From positions 37,504-101,503 of the forward strand of contig NZ_JAQGJT010000046.1 in the NCBI RefSeq assembly GCF_028290495.1: a stretch of 64,000 bases of DNA, written 5' to 3'. Position numbers and translations under genes: made by a program. The notes under the pieces were generated by a model. It did not search any database. It had not been told where the DNA came from and saw nothing but the letters and a program-made list of their open reading frames with translations. The DNA comes from Tardiphaga sp. GTDB taxonomy: Bacteria > Pseudomonadota > Alphaproteobacteria > Rhizobiales > Xanthobacteraceae. Positions 1-9,291 of the stretch are shown here, piece by piece; position 1 is the stretch's first letter, and each line of letters starts with the position of its first letter.

Positions 1-1
1 C

Positions 2-2167
2 CGCACCGTCACGATCCGCGCTTCCGTCCGCGACGTGCAATTCACACTGGTGCTCTCGGTCGTGCTGGTGACGCTGGTCGTGCTGTTGTTCCTGCGCTCG
101 CTGCGCGCCACCTTGATTGCCGGCGTGGCGCTGCCGCTATCGCTGATCACGTCTTTCGGTGTGATGTATTTCGCAGGCTTCAGCCTCGACAATCTCTCGC
201 TGATGGCGCTAACGATCGGCACCGGCTTCGTTGTCGATGACGCCATCGTCATGATCGAGAACATCGTCCGCCACATGGAAGACGGCGAGAGCCCGATGCA
301 GGCGGCACTGTCCGGCGCCAAGGAGATCGGCTTCACCGTGATCTCGCTGACGGTATCGCTGATCGCGGTGTTCATCCCGCTATTGTTCATGTCCGGGCTG
401 GTCGGCCGCATGTTCCGCGAATTTGCGCTGACCCTGACCATCGCGGTGATCACCTCGGCCGTCGTATCCCTGACTCTCACTCCGATGATGTGCTCGCGGC
501 TGCTGCGCCACACCGGCGACGAGTGGCAGGTGCCGGGTCTGGCTGCGATCAGTCGCTTCATCGACCGCATGGTCGCGTTCTATCACCGCACGCTGTTGTG
601 GGTGTTGAAGCATCAGCCGGCCACGCTGGTCGTCACCTTCCTGACCATCGTCGCCACGCTCGGCCTCTATGTCATCGCGCCCAAGGGCTTCCTGCCGCTG
701 CAGGACACCGCCTCGATCACTGCAGTGACCGAAGCCGGTGCTGATGTTTCGTTCGCGGAGATGCAGAGCCGGCAGGCGGCTGCGGCGACGCTGATCCAGG
801 CCGATCCCGATGTGACCGGTGTGGTCTCGGTGATCGGCGGCGGCACCGTGAACCCGACCACCAACGTCGGCCGTCTGGTGCTGAACCTGCGGCCGCGCGG
901 CGAACGCAAGGACGACATCACCCAGGTGATCGCGCGGCTGAAGCAGAGTGTCGCCGGGATTCCCGGCATGACGGTGTATTTCCAGCCGGTGCAGGATATC
1001 CAGATCAGCACCCAGTCGAGCCGCTCGCAGTATCAGTACACGCTGACCGGCACCGACGCGGTCCAAGTCACCTTGTGGTCGGAGAAACTGGTCGCCGAGT
1101 TGCGCCGCGATCCGATGTTCCGCGACGTCTCGTCGGAGAACCAGGCTGGCGGCTTGCGGGCTGCGCTGGACATCAACCGGCAGCGTGCGGGGCAGCTCGG
1201 CGTCAATCTGCAGGGCATCAACGACACGCTGAACGATGCCTTCGCGCAGCGCCAGATCTCGACCATCTACGGTCAGGCCAACCAATACCGTGTGGTGCTG
1301 GAAGCGCTGCCCGGGCAGCAGCGCGATCCCGACGTGCTGTCGAAACTGTACCTGCCAGGCACCGCGGGCGCGCAGGTGCCGTTGTCGGCGGTCGCCACGC
1401 TGACCCGTACCACCGCGCCGCTGGCGATCTCGCATCAGGCGCAATTCCCGGCGATCTCGCTGAGCTTCAACCTCGCGCCCGGCGAGGCGCTCGGCGAGGC
1501 CGTGCAGGAGGTCAAGAAGATCGAGCAGCGGATCGGGATGCCCGGCAGCATCGTCGGGCTGTTTGCCGGTGACGCCGCGGAGTTTTCCAAGTCGCTGTCC
1601 GGCCAGCCGTGGCTGATCCTGGCCGCGCTGGTGACGATCTACATCGTGCTCGGCGTGCTCTATGAGAGCTACATCCACCCGATCACCATTCTCTCGACGC
1701 TGCCCTCGGCCGGCGTCGGCGCCATCCTGGCGCTGATGGCGACCGGGCAGGACCTCTCGGTGATCGGGCTGATCGGGATCATTCTGTTGATGGGCATCGT
1801 CAAGAAGAACGCCATCATGATGATCGACTTTGCGCTCGAGGCCGAGCGGCACCGCGGCATGACGCCGGAGGCGGCGATCGTCGAGGCCTGCCTGCTGCGC
1901 TTCCGGCCGATCATGATGACCACGCTGGCGGCCCTGTTCGGCGCGCTGCCGCTGGCGGTGGAGAGTGGCACCGGCGCCGAGCTGCGGTTTCCTCTGGGCG
2001 TGTCGATCATCGGCGGCCTGGTACTGAGCCAGATACTGACGCTCTACACCACACCGGTGATCTATCTCGCGCTCGACCGCATCAACCGCCGATTTGAAAA
2101 GGCTGTGCCTCCGACACCGCCAATCGCGGGAGCGGCACGGACATCGGGAGCCGGAGGGACGCCGTAA
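2..2167 (+). CDS. RND efflux transporter permease, 5'-truncated by window edge
   Basis: Inner-membrane proton-driven multidrug efflux permease of the AcrB/MdtB type. The reading frame is open to the first base, so the N-terminal third (first transmembrane helix and early porter domain) lies outside the window; the GTG at 35 is not the real start. Visible are the transmembrane block with the TM4 proton-relay motif VVDDAIVMIEN, the second periplasmic loop and the C-terminal helices ending with a VIYLALDR stretch. It overlaps the next RND permease by one base (TAATG), so the two are co-translated and probably form a heteromeric MdtBC-like pump, with an adaptor gene expected upstream. Substrate unknown. 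Confidence 0.95.
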   Translation, partial: RTVTIRASVRDVQFTLVLSVVLVTLVVLLFLRSLRATLIAGVALPLSLITSFGVMYFAGFSLDNLSLMALTIGTGFVVDDAIVMIENIVRHMEDGESPMQAALSGAKEIGFTVISLTVSLIAVFIPLLFMSGLVGRMFREFALTLTIAVITSAVVSLTLTPMMCSRLLRHTGDEWQVPGLAAISRFIDRMVAFYHRTLLWVLKHQPATLVVTFLTIVATLGLYVIAPKGFLPLQDTASITAVTEAGADVSFAEMQSRQAAAATLIQADPDVTGVVSVIGGGTVNPTTNVGRLVLNLRPRGERKDDITQVIARLKQSVAGIPGMTVYFQPVQDIQISTQSSRSQYQYTLTGTDAVQVTLWSEKLVAELRRDPMFRDVSSENQAGGLRAALDINRQRAGQLGVNLQGINDTLNDAFAQRQISTIYGQANQYRVVLEALPGQQRDPDVLSKLYLPGTAGAQVPLSAVATLTRTTAPLAISHQAQFPAISLSFNLAPGEALGEAVQEVKKIEQRIGMPGSIVGLFAGDAAEFSKSLSGQPWLILAALVTIYIVLGVLYESYIHPITILSTLPSAGVGAILALMATGQDLSVIGLIGIILLMGIVKKNAIMMIDFALEAERHRGMTPEAAIVEACLLRFRPIMMTTLAALFGALPLAVESGTGAELRFPLGVSIIGGLVLSQILTLYTTPVIYLALDRINRRFEKAVPPTPPIAGAARTSGAGGTP

Positions 2168-5100
2168 TGGCCTCCATTTCCGAACCCTTCATCCGCCGGC
2201 CGGTCGGCACCACCTTGCTCGGCATCGGATTATTCCTGATCGGCGCGGTCGCCTATCACCTGCTGCCGGTCGCCGCCGTCCCCAACGTCGACTTTCCGAT
2301 GATCCGGGTTTCGGCGTCGCGGCCGGGCGCGGCTCCGGCCATCATGGCATCAACGGTCGCCGCACCGCTGGAACGGCGGCTCGGCGTCATCGCAGGCCTC
2401 GACCAGATCACCTCGACCAGTTCGCTGGGCTCGACCTCGATCCAGTTGCAATTCGCCATCGGCCGGAATGTGGACCGCGCCGCGCGCGACGTGCAGGCGG
2501 CGATCAACGCATCCCTCGCCGACCTGCCGACGGACCTGCCGACGCTGCCGAACTTCCGCAAGGCCAATCCGTCGGCCGCGCCGGTGTTCATCCTGGCGCT
2601 GACCTCGAAGACGATGTCGGCCGCCGCGATCTATGACGTCGCCGATACCGTGATCGTGCAGCGGATTTCGCAGGTGCCAGGGGTAGGCGAGGTCACGGCC
2701 AGCGGCGCCGACCAGCCGGCGGTGCGCATCCAGCTCAATCCGGTTGCGCTGTCGAATGCAGGCATCGCCACTGACGACGTCCGGACCGCCATCGTCAACG
2801 CCAACCCGCTTGGGCCCGTCGGGATCTTCAGCGGTAGCAGGCAGAGCGAAACGCTGTCGATGAATCCGCAGATGCGCACCGCGGAAGAGTTTCGCGACAT
2901 CATCATCAAGAGCTCGAACGGCAATTACGTCCGGCTGTCGGATGTCGCCGACGTGCAGGACGCCACGCGCAACAGCCGCTCGATCGCCTGGTTCAACAAA
3001 CAGCCAGCGGTGCTGATCCAGATCACCAAACAGGGCGACGCCAACGTCATCGAGACCGTCGATCGCGTTAAGGCGCTGATACCGGACCTCAAGCAGTGGA
3101 TTCCGTCGGGCATCGACATCTCGGTGCTGACCGACCGCACCGGCACCATCCGCGCCTCGGTCGATGACATGCAATGGACGCTGCTGGCGACCGCGGCATT
3201 GGTGATGATCGTGGTCTTCGTGTTCCTGCGACGCGGCATCCCGACCATCGCCGCGGGCGTCTCGGTGCCGCTGGCGCTGGCCGGCACTTGCGCCGGGATG
3301 TGGCTGGCCGGGTTCTCGATCAACAATCTCTCGCTCATGGCGCTGGCGATCTCGGTCGGCTTCGTTGTCGACGACGCTATCGTCATGATCGAGAACATGT
3401 ACCGCAACCTCGAGGACGGCATGGCGCCGATGCAGGCGGCGCTGGAAGGCGCGCGGCAAATCGGCTTCACGGTGCTCTCCATCAGCCTGTCGCTGATCGC
3501 GGCGTTTACGCCGCTGATCTTCATGGACGGACTGGTCGGCCGGCTGCTGCGCGAATTCTCACTGACGCTGACCTTCTCGATCATCGTCTCCACCATCGTC
3601 TCGTTGACGGTGACGCCGATGATCTGCGCGCAATACATCAAGAGCGGCGTCTCCAGCACCGAGACCCGGTTCGACCGCATCGTCGAAGGCACGCTGTCGC
3701 GCGTCGTGGCGTTCTACGAGCGCACGCTGCACATCGTGCTCGGCTTCCCACTACTGACGCTGCTGGTATTTTTCGCCACCATCGCGCTCACGGTGGTGCT
3801 GTACATCAAGACGCCAAAGGGGCTGTTCCCCAACGACGACAGCGGTTTCGTGATCGGTTCGACGCGGGCTTCTGCCGACACCTCGTTCCAGGCGATGCTG
3901 GGCTTGCAGCAGCGCCTGGCCGACATCGTGCTGGCAGATCCCGGCGTCGCCAGCATCGGTTCGACGCTGGGAGGCTCCGGCGGGCCGGGCGGCGGCAGCG
4001 CCAGCCGCGGCACCATGTTCATCGCGCTGAAACCGCCGGAGGAGCGCAATGGCTCCTCTACCGACGACGTCATCAATAGGCTGCGCCGCGAACTGGGCTT
4101 GGTGCCGGGTATCCGGCTCTTCATGTTCGCAGCCCAGGACCTGCGCGCCGGAGGCCGGCAAAGCGACTCCAACTACCAGTACACGCTGAGTTCGACCGAT
4201 CTCGATCTCCTGCAGAAATGGGCGCCGCTGGTCGCCAAGCGGCTGGAAACGGTGGAGGGCATCACCGACGTGTCCAGCGACCGCGATCCCGGCGGTCTGC
4301 AACTGACGTTGTCGATCGACCGCAAGACCGCGTCGAGCCTCGGTGTGGACGTGCAGGACATCGACAACGCGCTGAACAACGCGTTTTCGCAGCGCCAGAT
4401 CTCGACGATCTACACGCAGCGCAACCAGTACAAAGTGATCATGGAGATCGACGGCAAGTTCCAGAACGATCCGGCCGACCTCGATCGCATCTTTGTCGCC
4501 GGCGCCAACGGCGCACAGGTGCCGTTGACGGCGGTGGTGCGGCGGTCGCGCGATCTGTCGGCGCTGTCGGTGGCGCATTCGGCTGGCTTTCCGTCGACCA
4601 CGGTGTCGTTCAACACGCTGCCCGGCGTGCAACTCGACGCCGTGACTTCCGCCATCCAGCGCGCGGTGGATGAGCTGCACATGCCGGAAGGTATTCGCGG
4701 CAGTTTCGACGGCAGCGCCGGTGACTTCAACAAGACCTCCGGCCGGCAGCCATTGCTGATTCTTGGCGCGTTGATCGCGATGTATATCGTGCTCGGTGTG
4801 CTCTATGAGAGCCTGGTCCACCCGCTGACCATCATCTCGACGCTGCCCTCGGCCGGGCTGGGCGCGCTGCTGGCGCTGCAAATCACCAACACGCCGCTGA
4901 CCGTCATCGCCTTCATCGGGATCATCCTGTTGATCGGGATCGTCAAGAAGAACGGCATCATGATGGTGGATTTCGCTATCGAGGCGGAGCGGCACCGCGG
5001 GCTGTCGCCGGCAGAGGCGATCTTCGAGGCCTGCAGCGTGCGGTTCCGGCCGATCCTGATGACCACGCTGGCGGCAGCCTTTGCCGCGATTCCGCTGGTA

Positions 5101-5271
5101 ATTGCGACCGGGCCGGGCACCGAACTGCGTCGGCCGCTGGGCATCACCATCATCGGCGGGTTGCTGATCTCGCAGATCCTGACGCTGTACACCACGCCGG
5201 TGATCTACCTGCTGATGGACCGGTTGCGAAGCCAGCCACGGCCTTTGGCGCGGCCTGCGGCCGCCGAATAG
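2167..5271 (+). CDS. RND efflux transporter permease, MdtC-like, complete
   Basis: Full-length (1034 aa) resistance-nodulation-division permease. It begins with the conserved ISEPFIRRPVGTTLL first helix, has two large periplasmic loops separated by TM blocks, and carries the paired aspartates in VVDDAIVMIENMYRN (TM4) that conduct protons. The C-terminal block contains GIVKKNGIMMVDFA, typical of HAE1 transporters. The ATG overlaps the stop of the preceding RND gene. Two adjacent non-identical RND permeases are the hallmark of MdtABC-type pumps. Its TolC-type outer membrane partner may be encoded elsewhere; one candidate lies at 43983. Confidence 0.95.
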   Translation: MASISEPFIRRPVGTTLLGIGLFLIGAVAYHLLPVAAVPNVDFPMIRVSASRPGAAPAIMASTVAAPLERRLGVIAGLDQITSTSSLGSTSIQLQFAIGRNVDRAARDVQAAINASLADLPTDLPTLPNFRKANPSAAPVFILALTSKTMSAAAIYDVADTVIVQRISQVPGVGEVTASGADQPAVRIQLNPVALSNAGIATDDVRTAIVNANPLGPVGIFSGSRQSETLSMNPQMRTAEEFRDIIIKSSNGNYVRLSDVADVQDATRNSRSIAWFNKQPAVLIQITKQGDANVIETVDRVKALIPDLKQWIPSGIDISVLTDRTGTIRASVDDMQWTLLATAALVMIVVFVFLRRGIPTIAAGVSVPLALAGTCAGMWLAGFSINNLSLMALAISVGFVVDDAIVMIENMYRNLEDGMAPMQAALEGARQIGFTVLSISLSLIAAFTPLIFMDGLVGRLLREFSLTLTFSIIVSTIVSLTVTPMICAQYIKSGVSSTETRFDRIVEGTLSRVVAFYERTLHIVLGFPLLTLLVFFATIALTVVLYIKTPKGLFPNDDSGFVIGSTRASADTSFQAMLGLQQRLADIVLADPGVASIGSTLGGSGGPGGGSASRGTMFIALKPPEERNGSSTDDVINRLRRELGLVPGIRLFMFAAQDLRAGGRQSDSNYQYTLSSTDLDLLQKWAPLVAKRLETVEGITDVSSDRDPGGLQLTLSIDRKTASSLGVDVQDIDNALNNAFSQRQISTIYTQRNQYKVIMEIDGKFQNDPADLDRIFVAGANGAQVPLTAVVRRSRDLSALSVAHSAGFPSTTVSFNTLPGVQLDAVTSAIQRAVDELHMPEGIRGSFDGSAGDFNKTSGRQPLLILGALIAMYIVLGVLYESLVHPLTIISTLPSAGLGALLALQITNTPLTVIAFIGIILLIGIVKKNGIMMVDFAIEAERHRGLSPAEAIFEACSVRFRPILMTTLAAAFAAIPLVIATGPGTELRRPLGITIIGGLLISQILTLYTTPVIYLLMDRLRSQPRPLARPAAAE

Positions 5272-5328
5272 GCATCCGTTGAGCGTCACGGCGGTTGAAG
5301 CGTCCGCTCGCGCGGCGTATAGCGGGCA

Positions 5329-6051
5329 ATGTCAAAGATTTCAGAACTGAAAGCCGGTGAGCCCGAGGCGATCCCGGAATGCCCGCGTTGTCTCAAGCCG
5401 GTGCCGCTGTGCATCTGCGAGAGCATCCCGACCATCGAGAGCCGCATCGGCCTGCTGATCCTGCAGCATCCGCAGGAGCAGGACAGGGCGCTCGGCACCG
5501 CCCGCGTCGCCGCATTGCACTTCAAGAACGCCGTGGTGAAGATCGGGCTGTCGTGGCCGAGCCTTGCCAAGGCGCTGGGCCGGCCGATCGCCGATCCATC
5601 GCGCTGGGCGGTGCTCTACCTCGGCTCCGCCAAGGTGTCGGACTTCGAGACCGACCGCGACTTGCTGGCGATCGACCGCAAGGGCGAAGCCGAAGAGAAT
5701 CAGCGCGCCCTTCTCAAGGAGATCCAGGGCATCGTGCTGCTCGACGGCACCTGGAGCCAGGCCAAGGCGCTGTGGTGGCGTAACGCCTGGATGCTGAAGT
5801 GCCAGCGCGTGATTCTCGGCCCCGCCAAGCCGTCGCTGTACGGCAAACTGCGCAAGGAACCACGCCAGGACGGCCTGTCGACCATCGAGGCCGCCGGCAT
5901 GCTGCTGTCGAACCTGGAAAAACGCCCGGAGATCGCCGAGACGCTGAACGCCAGTTTCGTCCGCATGCTCGCAAAGTACCAGGAAGCGCAGAGCGTGATG
6001 CCGGAACTGAAGCCCAAGAAGCGCGACTGGCGCCGCAAGAAGCAGGCCTGA
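5329..6051 (+). CDS. DTW domain protein (putative tRNA-uridine aminocarboxypropyltransferase)
   Basis: 240 aa. The N-terminus has a metal-binding type cysteine cluster (CPRCLKPVPLCIC, about residues 14-26), followed by the DTW core with LILQHPQEQ and the signature DGTWSQAK near residue 140. DTW proteins such as E. coli TapT/YfiP use S-adenosylmethionine to add acp groups to tRNA uridine-47. The family call is secure from the motifs; the exact position modified in this organism is inferred. ATG at 5329 is the first in-frame start. It follows the RND operon by 57 bases and is possibly transcribed separately. The lysine-rich C-terminus fits RNA binding. Confidence 0.85.
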   Translation: MSKISELKAGEPEAIPECPRCLKPVPLCICESIPTIESRIGLLILQHPQEQDRALGTARVAALHFKNAVVKIGLSWPSLAKALGRPIADPSRWAVLYLGSAKVSDFETDRDLLAIDRKGEAEENQRALLKEIQGIVLLDGTWSQAKALWWRNAWMLKCQRVILGPAKPSLYGKLRKEPRQDGLSTIEAAGMLLSNLEKRPEIAETLNASFVRMLAKYQEAQSVMPELKPKKRDWRRKKQA

Positions 6052-6052
6052 T

Positions 6053-6343
6053 CTACGGTCCCGCGCAGGCCGGGCCAAGGCCCGGCGTCCGCTCGCCCGA
6101 GCTCGGCCTGATCAGCGACGGGAACGGATTCCGGAACAGGCCGCCTTTGCTCTCTTCCTCGACCGGCGCCGGTGGCGGCGGTGGCGGCGCGGGCAGGTTG
6201 TCGCATTTCATCGAATAGACGAGTTTGCCGTCCGCGGTGCGCCCGATCGGTGCACAGGGATCGGCCCGGACGGGCGCGGGCTTGTTCTGCGCCAGTGCCG
6301 GCGAGACCAGCAGTACGACAACGATCAGGATTGCACTTTTCAT
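6053..6343 (-). CDS. Small exported proline-rich protein, unknown function
   Basis: 96 aa from the ATG at 6343, which has a GGAGG ribosome site 6 bases upstream; an earlier in-frame start at 6391 would bury the signal peptide and is rejected. Residues 1-19 form a signal peptide (MKSAILIVVVLLVSPALAQ). The mature part has two cysteines (PCAP and KCDN) and a run of about seven prolines, so it is probably a small periplasmic protein. Function unknown. It is convergent with the DTW gene, with their stop codons almost touching, and is the last host gene before island 1. Confidence 0.7.
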   Translation of the reverse strand: MKSAILIVVVLLVSPALAQNKPAPVRADPCAPIGRTADGKLVYSMKCDNLPAPPPPPPAPVEEESKGGLFRNPFPSLIRPSSGERTPGLGPACAGP

Positions 6344-6463
6344 CGTACCTCCGCGGCCCCTCGGGCCTGCATGGTACGTCGGCCCTGCCAAGCGAAGTAT
6401 TGCGCCGCGGAAAACCTCCCGGCGAGCTTCAGCTTCTCAGTGCATGTCATTGAAAAGATGGAA

Positions 6464-6477
6464 TGGAGGCCACGTCG
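6464..6477. repeat. Left attachment-site candidate of island 1
   Basis: TGGAGGCCACGTCG is identical to the first 14 plus-strand bases of the tRNA-Cys gene (22013-22026, its CCA end). Same orientation at both sites, as expected for attL/attR of a tyrosine recombinase that uses a tRNA 3' end. Confidence 0.7.
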
Positions 6478-6625
6478 TCCTTCAACTCGAATTCCGACAC
6501 TGTCCATTGCTGTCCTGAATCGCAAAAAACGTCATTATTTAAGCGCTTCTCGGGTCTGTACACTTCCAACGTTGTCCGGTAGCTTCCAGCGCCAGTTTGT
6601 GCGTAGATTTGATTTGGATTTTGCC

Positions 6626-7849
6626 GTGGGCCGTGTTGGGAACAAACTCTCCGTGAAATTTTGCGGGAAAGGCTTGGAGCCGGGCCTCTATGGCGACGGA
6701 AATGGGCTCTACCTACAGGTGTCTGCCTTTAAAACGAAATCATGGGTATTTCGATTCATGATCCGCAGCAAGGCCCGTAAAATGGGCTTGGGCGACTTCG
6801 AGCGGGTGACGCTGGCCGATGCCCGCAAGAAGGCTCAGGCGGCATACGGGCTGGTCGTGGACGGGATTGACCCGATCGTAGCCCGAGACGCGTTGAAGGC
6901 CTCCCAGGCCGCGCAACAGGCGAAAATAATCACCTTCAAGCAATGCGCCACCCTCTGCATCGCCGATCGCGCCAAGGGGTGGAAAAGCGACCGTCATGCG
7001 GAGCAGTGGACATCGAGCCTCGAAAGGTACGCCTATCCGGTGGTCGGCCACCTACCAGTCGGCGAGGTGGATCTCGCGCTGGTACTGAAAATCATCAAGC
7101 CGATCTGGGACACGAAGACCGAAACTGCCAGCCGAGTTCGCAACCGCATCGAGAACGTGCTCGATTGGGCGAAGGTGCATGGGCACCGCGCGGGCGATAA
7201 TCCAGCCCGCTGGACCGGCTTCATCGATCAAGTGTTGCCGGCGCGTGAGCAAGTTTCACCAGTCGAGCACTACCCGGCCATGTCTTATGCCGATCTGCCA
7301 GCATTTATGGTCAGGCTACGGGCCAACGCCAGCGTCAGTGCTCGCGCGCTGGAACTTACGATCCTGACCGCCATGCGAACCGGTGCGACCATAGGCGCCA
7401 CTTTGTCAGAGTTCGATCTGGACAAGGCGCTGTGGACGATCCCGGGCGAGCGGCTCAAAGGTAAGAAGGGCACCGGGCGGCGCGATCTGGCGATCCCCCT
7501 TGTACCGCGCGCAGTCGCATTCCTCGAGAAGTTGCCAAACGAGGGCGAGTTCGTCTTTCCAGGCGGCAAAGCCGGGAAGGGGCTTTCCAACGCCGCGATG
7601 GATCAGCTTCTCAAGGGCATGGGTTACCCCGGTACGGTGGCGACCGTGCACGGCTTCCGGTCGACCTTCAAGGACTGGGCAACCGAGCAAACGGACTACC
7701 CGACTGATCTCGTCGAATATGCCTATGCCCACACGGTCCCCGATAAGACGGAAGCGGCCTATCGCCGCGGCGACATGCTGCAGAAGCGCCGGCAGTTGAT
7801 GGCGGATTGGGCGGAATACTGCGGTTCACAAACAGGCGGCGCGCGATGA
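6626..7849 (+). CDS. Tyrosine recombinase / phage integrase of island 1
   Basis: About 407 aa from the GTG at 6626; the open frame extends upstream to 6371 but that part shows no integrase homology and would overlap the att site. It has an N-terminal arm-binding DUF4102-like segment (LEPGLYGDGNGLYLQV), a core-binding domain, and a C-terminal catalytic domain with the first Arg in TAMRTGATIG, the HGFRSTFKDW box and the nucleophile Tyr in EAAYRRGD. It catalyses insertion at the tRNA-Cys 3' end by inference from position. The next gene begins inside its stop codon (ATGA), so the two are coupled. Confidence 0.93.
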   Translation: MGRVGNKLSVKFCGKGLEPGLYGDGNGLYLQVSAFKTKSWVFRFMIRSKARKMGLGDFERVTLADARKKAQAAYGLVVDGIDPIVARDALKASQAAQQAKIITFKQCATLCIADRAKGWKSDRHAEQWTSSLERYAYPVVGHLPVGEVDLALVLKIIKPIWDTKTETASRVRNRIENVLDWAKVHGHRAGDNPARWTGFIDQVLPAREQVSPVEHYPAMSYADLPAFMVRLRANASVSARALELTILTAMRTGATIGATLSEFDLDKALWTIPGERLKGKKGTGRRDLAIPLVPRAVAFLEKLPNEGEFVFPGGKAGKGLSNAAMDQLLKGMGYPGTVATVHGFRSTFKDWATEQTDYPTDLVEYAYAHTVPDKTEAAYRRGDMLQKRRQLMADWAEYCGSQTGGAR

Positions 7850-8505
7850 AAAGTCAGACATTGGCGCTCCGAACGGGCTGCCTAGACGATACTTCGCGGC
7901 TCGACCTCGCTGTCGTAGAGGCGCACATGCTTTGGCCGGACGATGAACGGGCGCGCGAGCGAAGCCTTGAAACCGCGAACGTGCAGTTCGGCGTTGCGAA
8001 TAGCCTGAACCTTCCCCAGTACATCTTGGCGGGCCTCTTACCGATCGCCGCTGAAGCTGCGCCGCTGACCGAATTGCAGGAGGTGGCCAAAAAGCCGTTC
8101 TTTCACGGGCTGATCGCGGGGCGGGTGTTGTACGGCGCTGTACGAGGCGCGATGGCCGCGGCGGATGATCGCTCGATGGGTCGTATTTATGGCGACATCG
8201 CCAAGAGCATCCCGGCCGCTCAGCGGCTTTCGCGGAAAACAATTGAGAACAAGGTTTGGCCCAAGTATCGCCCCGTCGCACATTTCTGGGCCTCGTATGT
8301 CGACCACGCGTTAGCCAAAGGCGACACTACTTTCCCCTGTTCGATAGGCAGACTTGGAGAATTTCTAGCCGTTGCCCAGGCTTTTCGAAGGCTCGGGGAA
8401 ACGACATCGACGCCGCAGTCTCCGACGACGATTCTCAGGCATTATGATGCTGTAGGAGTTCCAGCAAATCTTGCGGTTCCCGAGATACCCATTCGGGCCG
8501 CATGA
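7846..8505 (+). CDS. Unknown island protein coupled to the integrase
   Basis: 219 aa starting at ATG 7846, which overlaps the integrase stop (ATGA). No family recognised. The sequence is soluble-looking, moderately helical, with a central Ala-rich segment (AVRGAMAAADD) and a later RKTIENKVWPKYRPVAHFW stretch. Tight coupling to the integrase suggests a role in integration, excision or early regulation, but that is inference from position only. Confidence 0.7.
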   Translation: MKSQTLALRTGCLDDTSRLDLAVVEAHMLWPDDERARERSLETANVQFGVANSLNLPQYILAGLLPIAAEAAPLTELQEVAKKPFFHGLIAGRVLYGAVRGAMAAADDRSMGRIYGDIAKSIPAAQRLSRKTIENKVWPKYRPVAHFWASYVDHALAKGDTTFPCSIGRLGEFLAVAQAFRRLGETTSTPQSPTTILRHYDAVGVPANLAVPEIPIRAA

Positions 8506-8637
8506 TCTGATAACTTCTCCCGTACACTTAGGAGAAGTCCCGCTTCACTCGGGAAAAGACATCCAAGTCGCCGCCGAGCATCTTCACCGCACACCGCCGG
8601 ACAACATCGCATCCCGGCGACATGCGGAGCAAAAAAG

Positions 8638-8841
8638 ATGGTCGATACGTTTATGCGAATTGATGCCGTCAAAGCAGCCACAGGCCTTGGGCGTTCCACG
8701 ATCTACGAGATGATGGACGCCGGGAAGTTCCCCAAACCTGTCAAGCCGAATGACGATCGCGCTGTCCGCTGGCTGGGTACGGAGATCGCGGCATGGCAGC
8801 GTTCTCGCATCGACGCGCGCGATGCCGCGGTGGCTGCCTAA
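8638..8841 (+). CDS. AlpA-family transcriptional regulator / excisionase-like
   Basis: 67 aa with a MerR-like winged helix-turn-helix typical of AlpA: RIDAVKAATGLGRSTIYEMM followed by FPKPVKPNDDRAVRW and a terminal IAAWQRSR. AlpA proteins activate excision or early genes of cryptic prophages and satellites. The reading frame starts at an ATG after a gap of 132 bases from the previous gene, which should hold its promoter; a repeat-rich stretch (GGAGAAGTCCCGCTTC and GGGAAAAGACATCC) lies in that gap. A second AlpA is present in island 2 at 40967, with different sequence. Confidence 0.88.
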   Translation: MVDTFMRIDAVKAATGLGRSTIYEMMDAGKFPKPVKPNDDRAVRWLGTEIAAWQRSRIDARDAAVAA

Positions 8842-8843
8842 TC

Positions 8844-9095
8844 ATGGGTGCAACACTTCGACGCAATGTAAGGGCAGTCGTCGCGTCCGACATTCGCCGC
8901 ATCGGCGGCTTCGTCAGCGTCCGTGCCGGACGAGACAGGTTCGATGGCGAGCCCGTCTTTCATGTCGGTCACGTCTCCCGGGGAGGTGACTGTTGCTGGC
9001 AGTCGACCGCCATCCGATCCGAGGACCACGCACATGCCGCCGCGCGCTTGCTTGCCGAGTACGTCGGCGGGGAGGTGCGCATTGCAAATCCCTGA
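8844..9095 (+). CDS. Small unknown island protein
   Basis: 83 aa from ATG 8844, two bases after the AlpA stop. No domain recognised. It contains a VSRGGDCCWQSTAIRSEDHA stretch and an Ala-rich C-terminal helix (AAARLLAEYVGGEV). Position between AlpA and the primase module suggests an early gene. An alternative upstream in-frame start at 8793 lies inside AlpA and is less likely. Confidence 0.55.
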   Translation: MGATLRRNVRAVVASDIRRIGGFVSVRAGRDRFDGEPVFHVGHVSRGGDCCWQSTAIRSEDHAHAAARLLAEYVGGEVRIANP

Positions 9096-9291
9096 TCCCG
9101 AAATGCAAAGCCCGCGCATCGGAGGCAACCGAGCACGGGCAAATCGCAATTCGAAAGCGTTGGTGACGCAGACATCGTATAGTGAATCGACAGCAGACAG
9201 GCAAGCTCAGCGGGTAGCTAAGCTGTTTCGCTTAACATCCTCCGTCGCAAGCGTGATCGCCGAACTCGCATTCAGTGGGTGCGAGCGATGA
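9082..9291 (+). CDS. Small unknown protein upstream of the primase
   Basis: 69 aa if read from TTG 9082, which has a good GGAGGTG ribosome site at 9071-9077; ATG 9103 is the alternative. Its C-terminal segment (RVAKLFRLTSSVASVIAELAF) looks like a helical hairpin. Its stop overlaps the ATG of the VapE gene (ATGA at 9288), so it is translationally coupled to it. Function unknown; start uncertain. Confidence 0.55.
   Translation: MQIPDPEMQSPRIGGNRARANRNSKALVTQTSYSESTADRQAQRVAKLFRLTSSVASVIAELAFSGCER

Noticed and set aside
380..1852. Long antisense frames in the RND, Mo-oxidoreductase, valS, ntr and other GC-rich genes
   Set aside because: Shadow frames caused by high third-position GC; the sense frames have clear domains.
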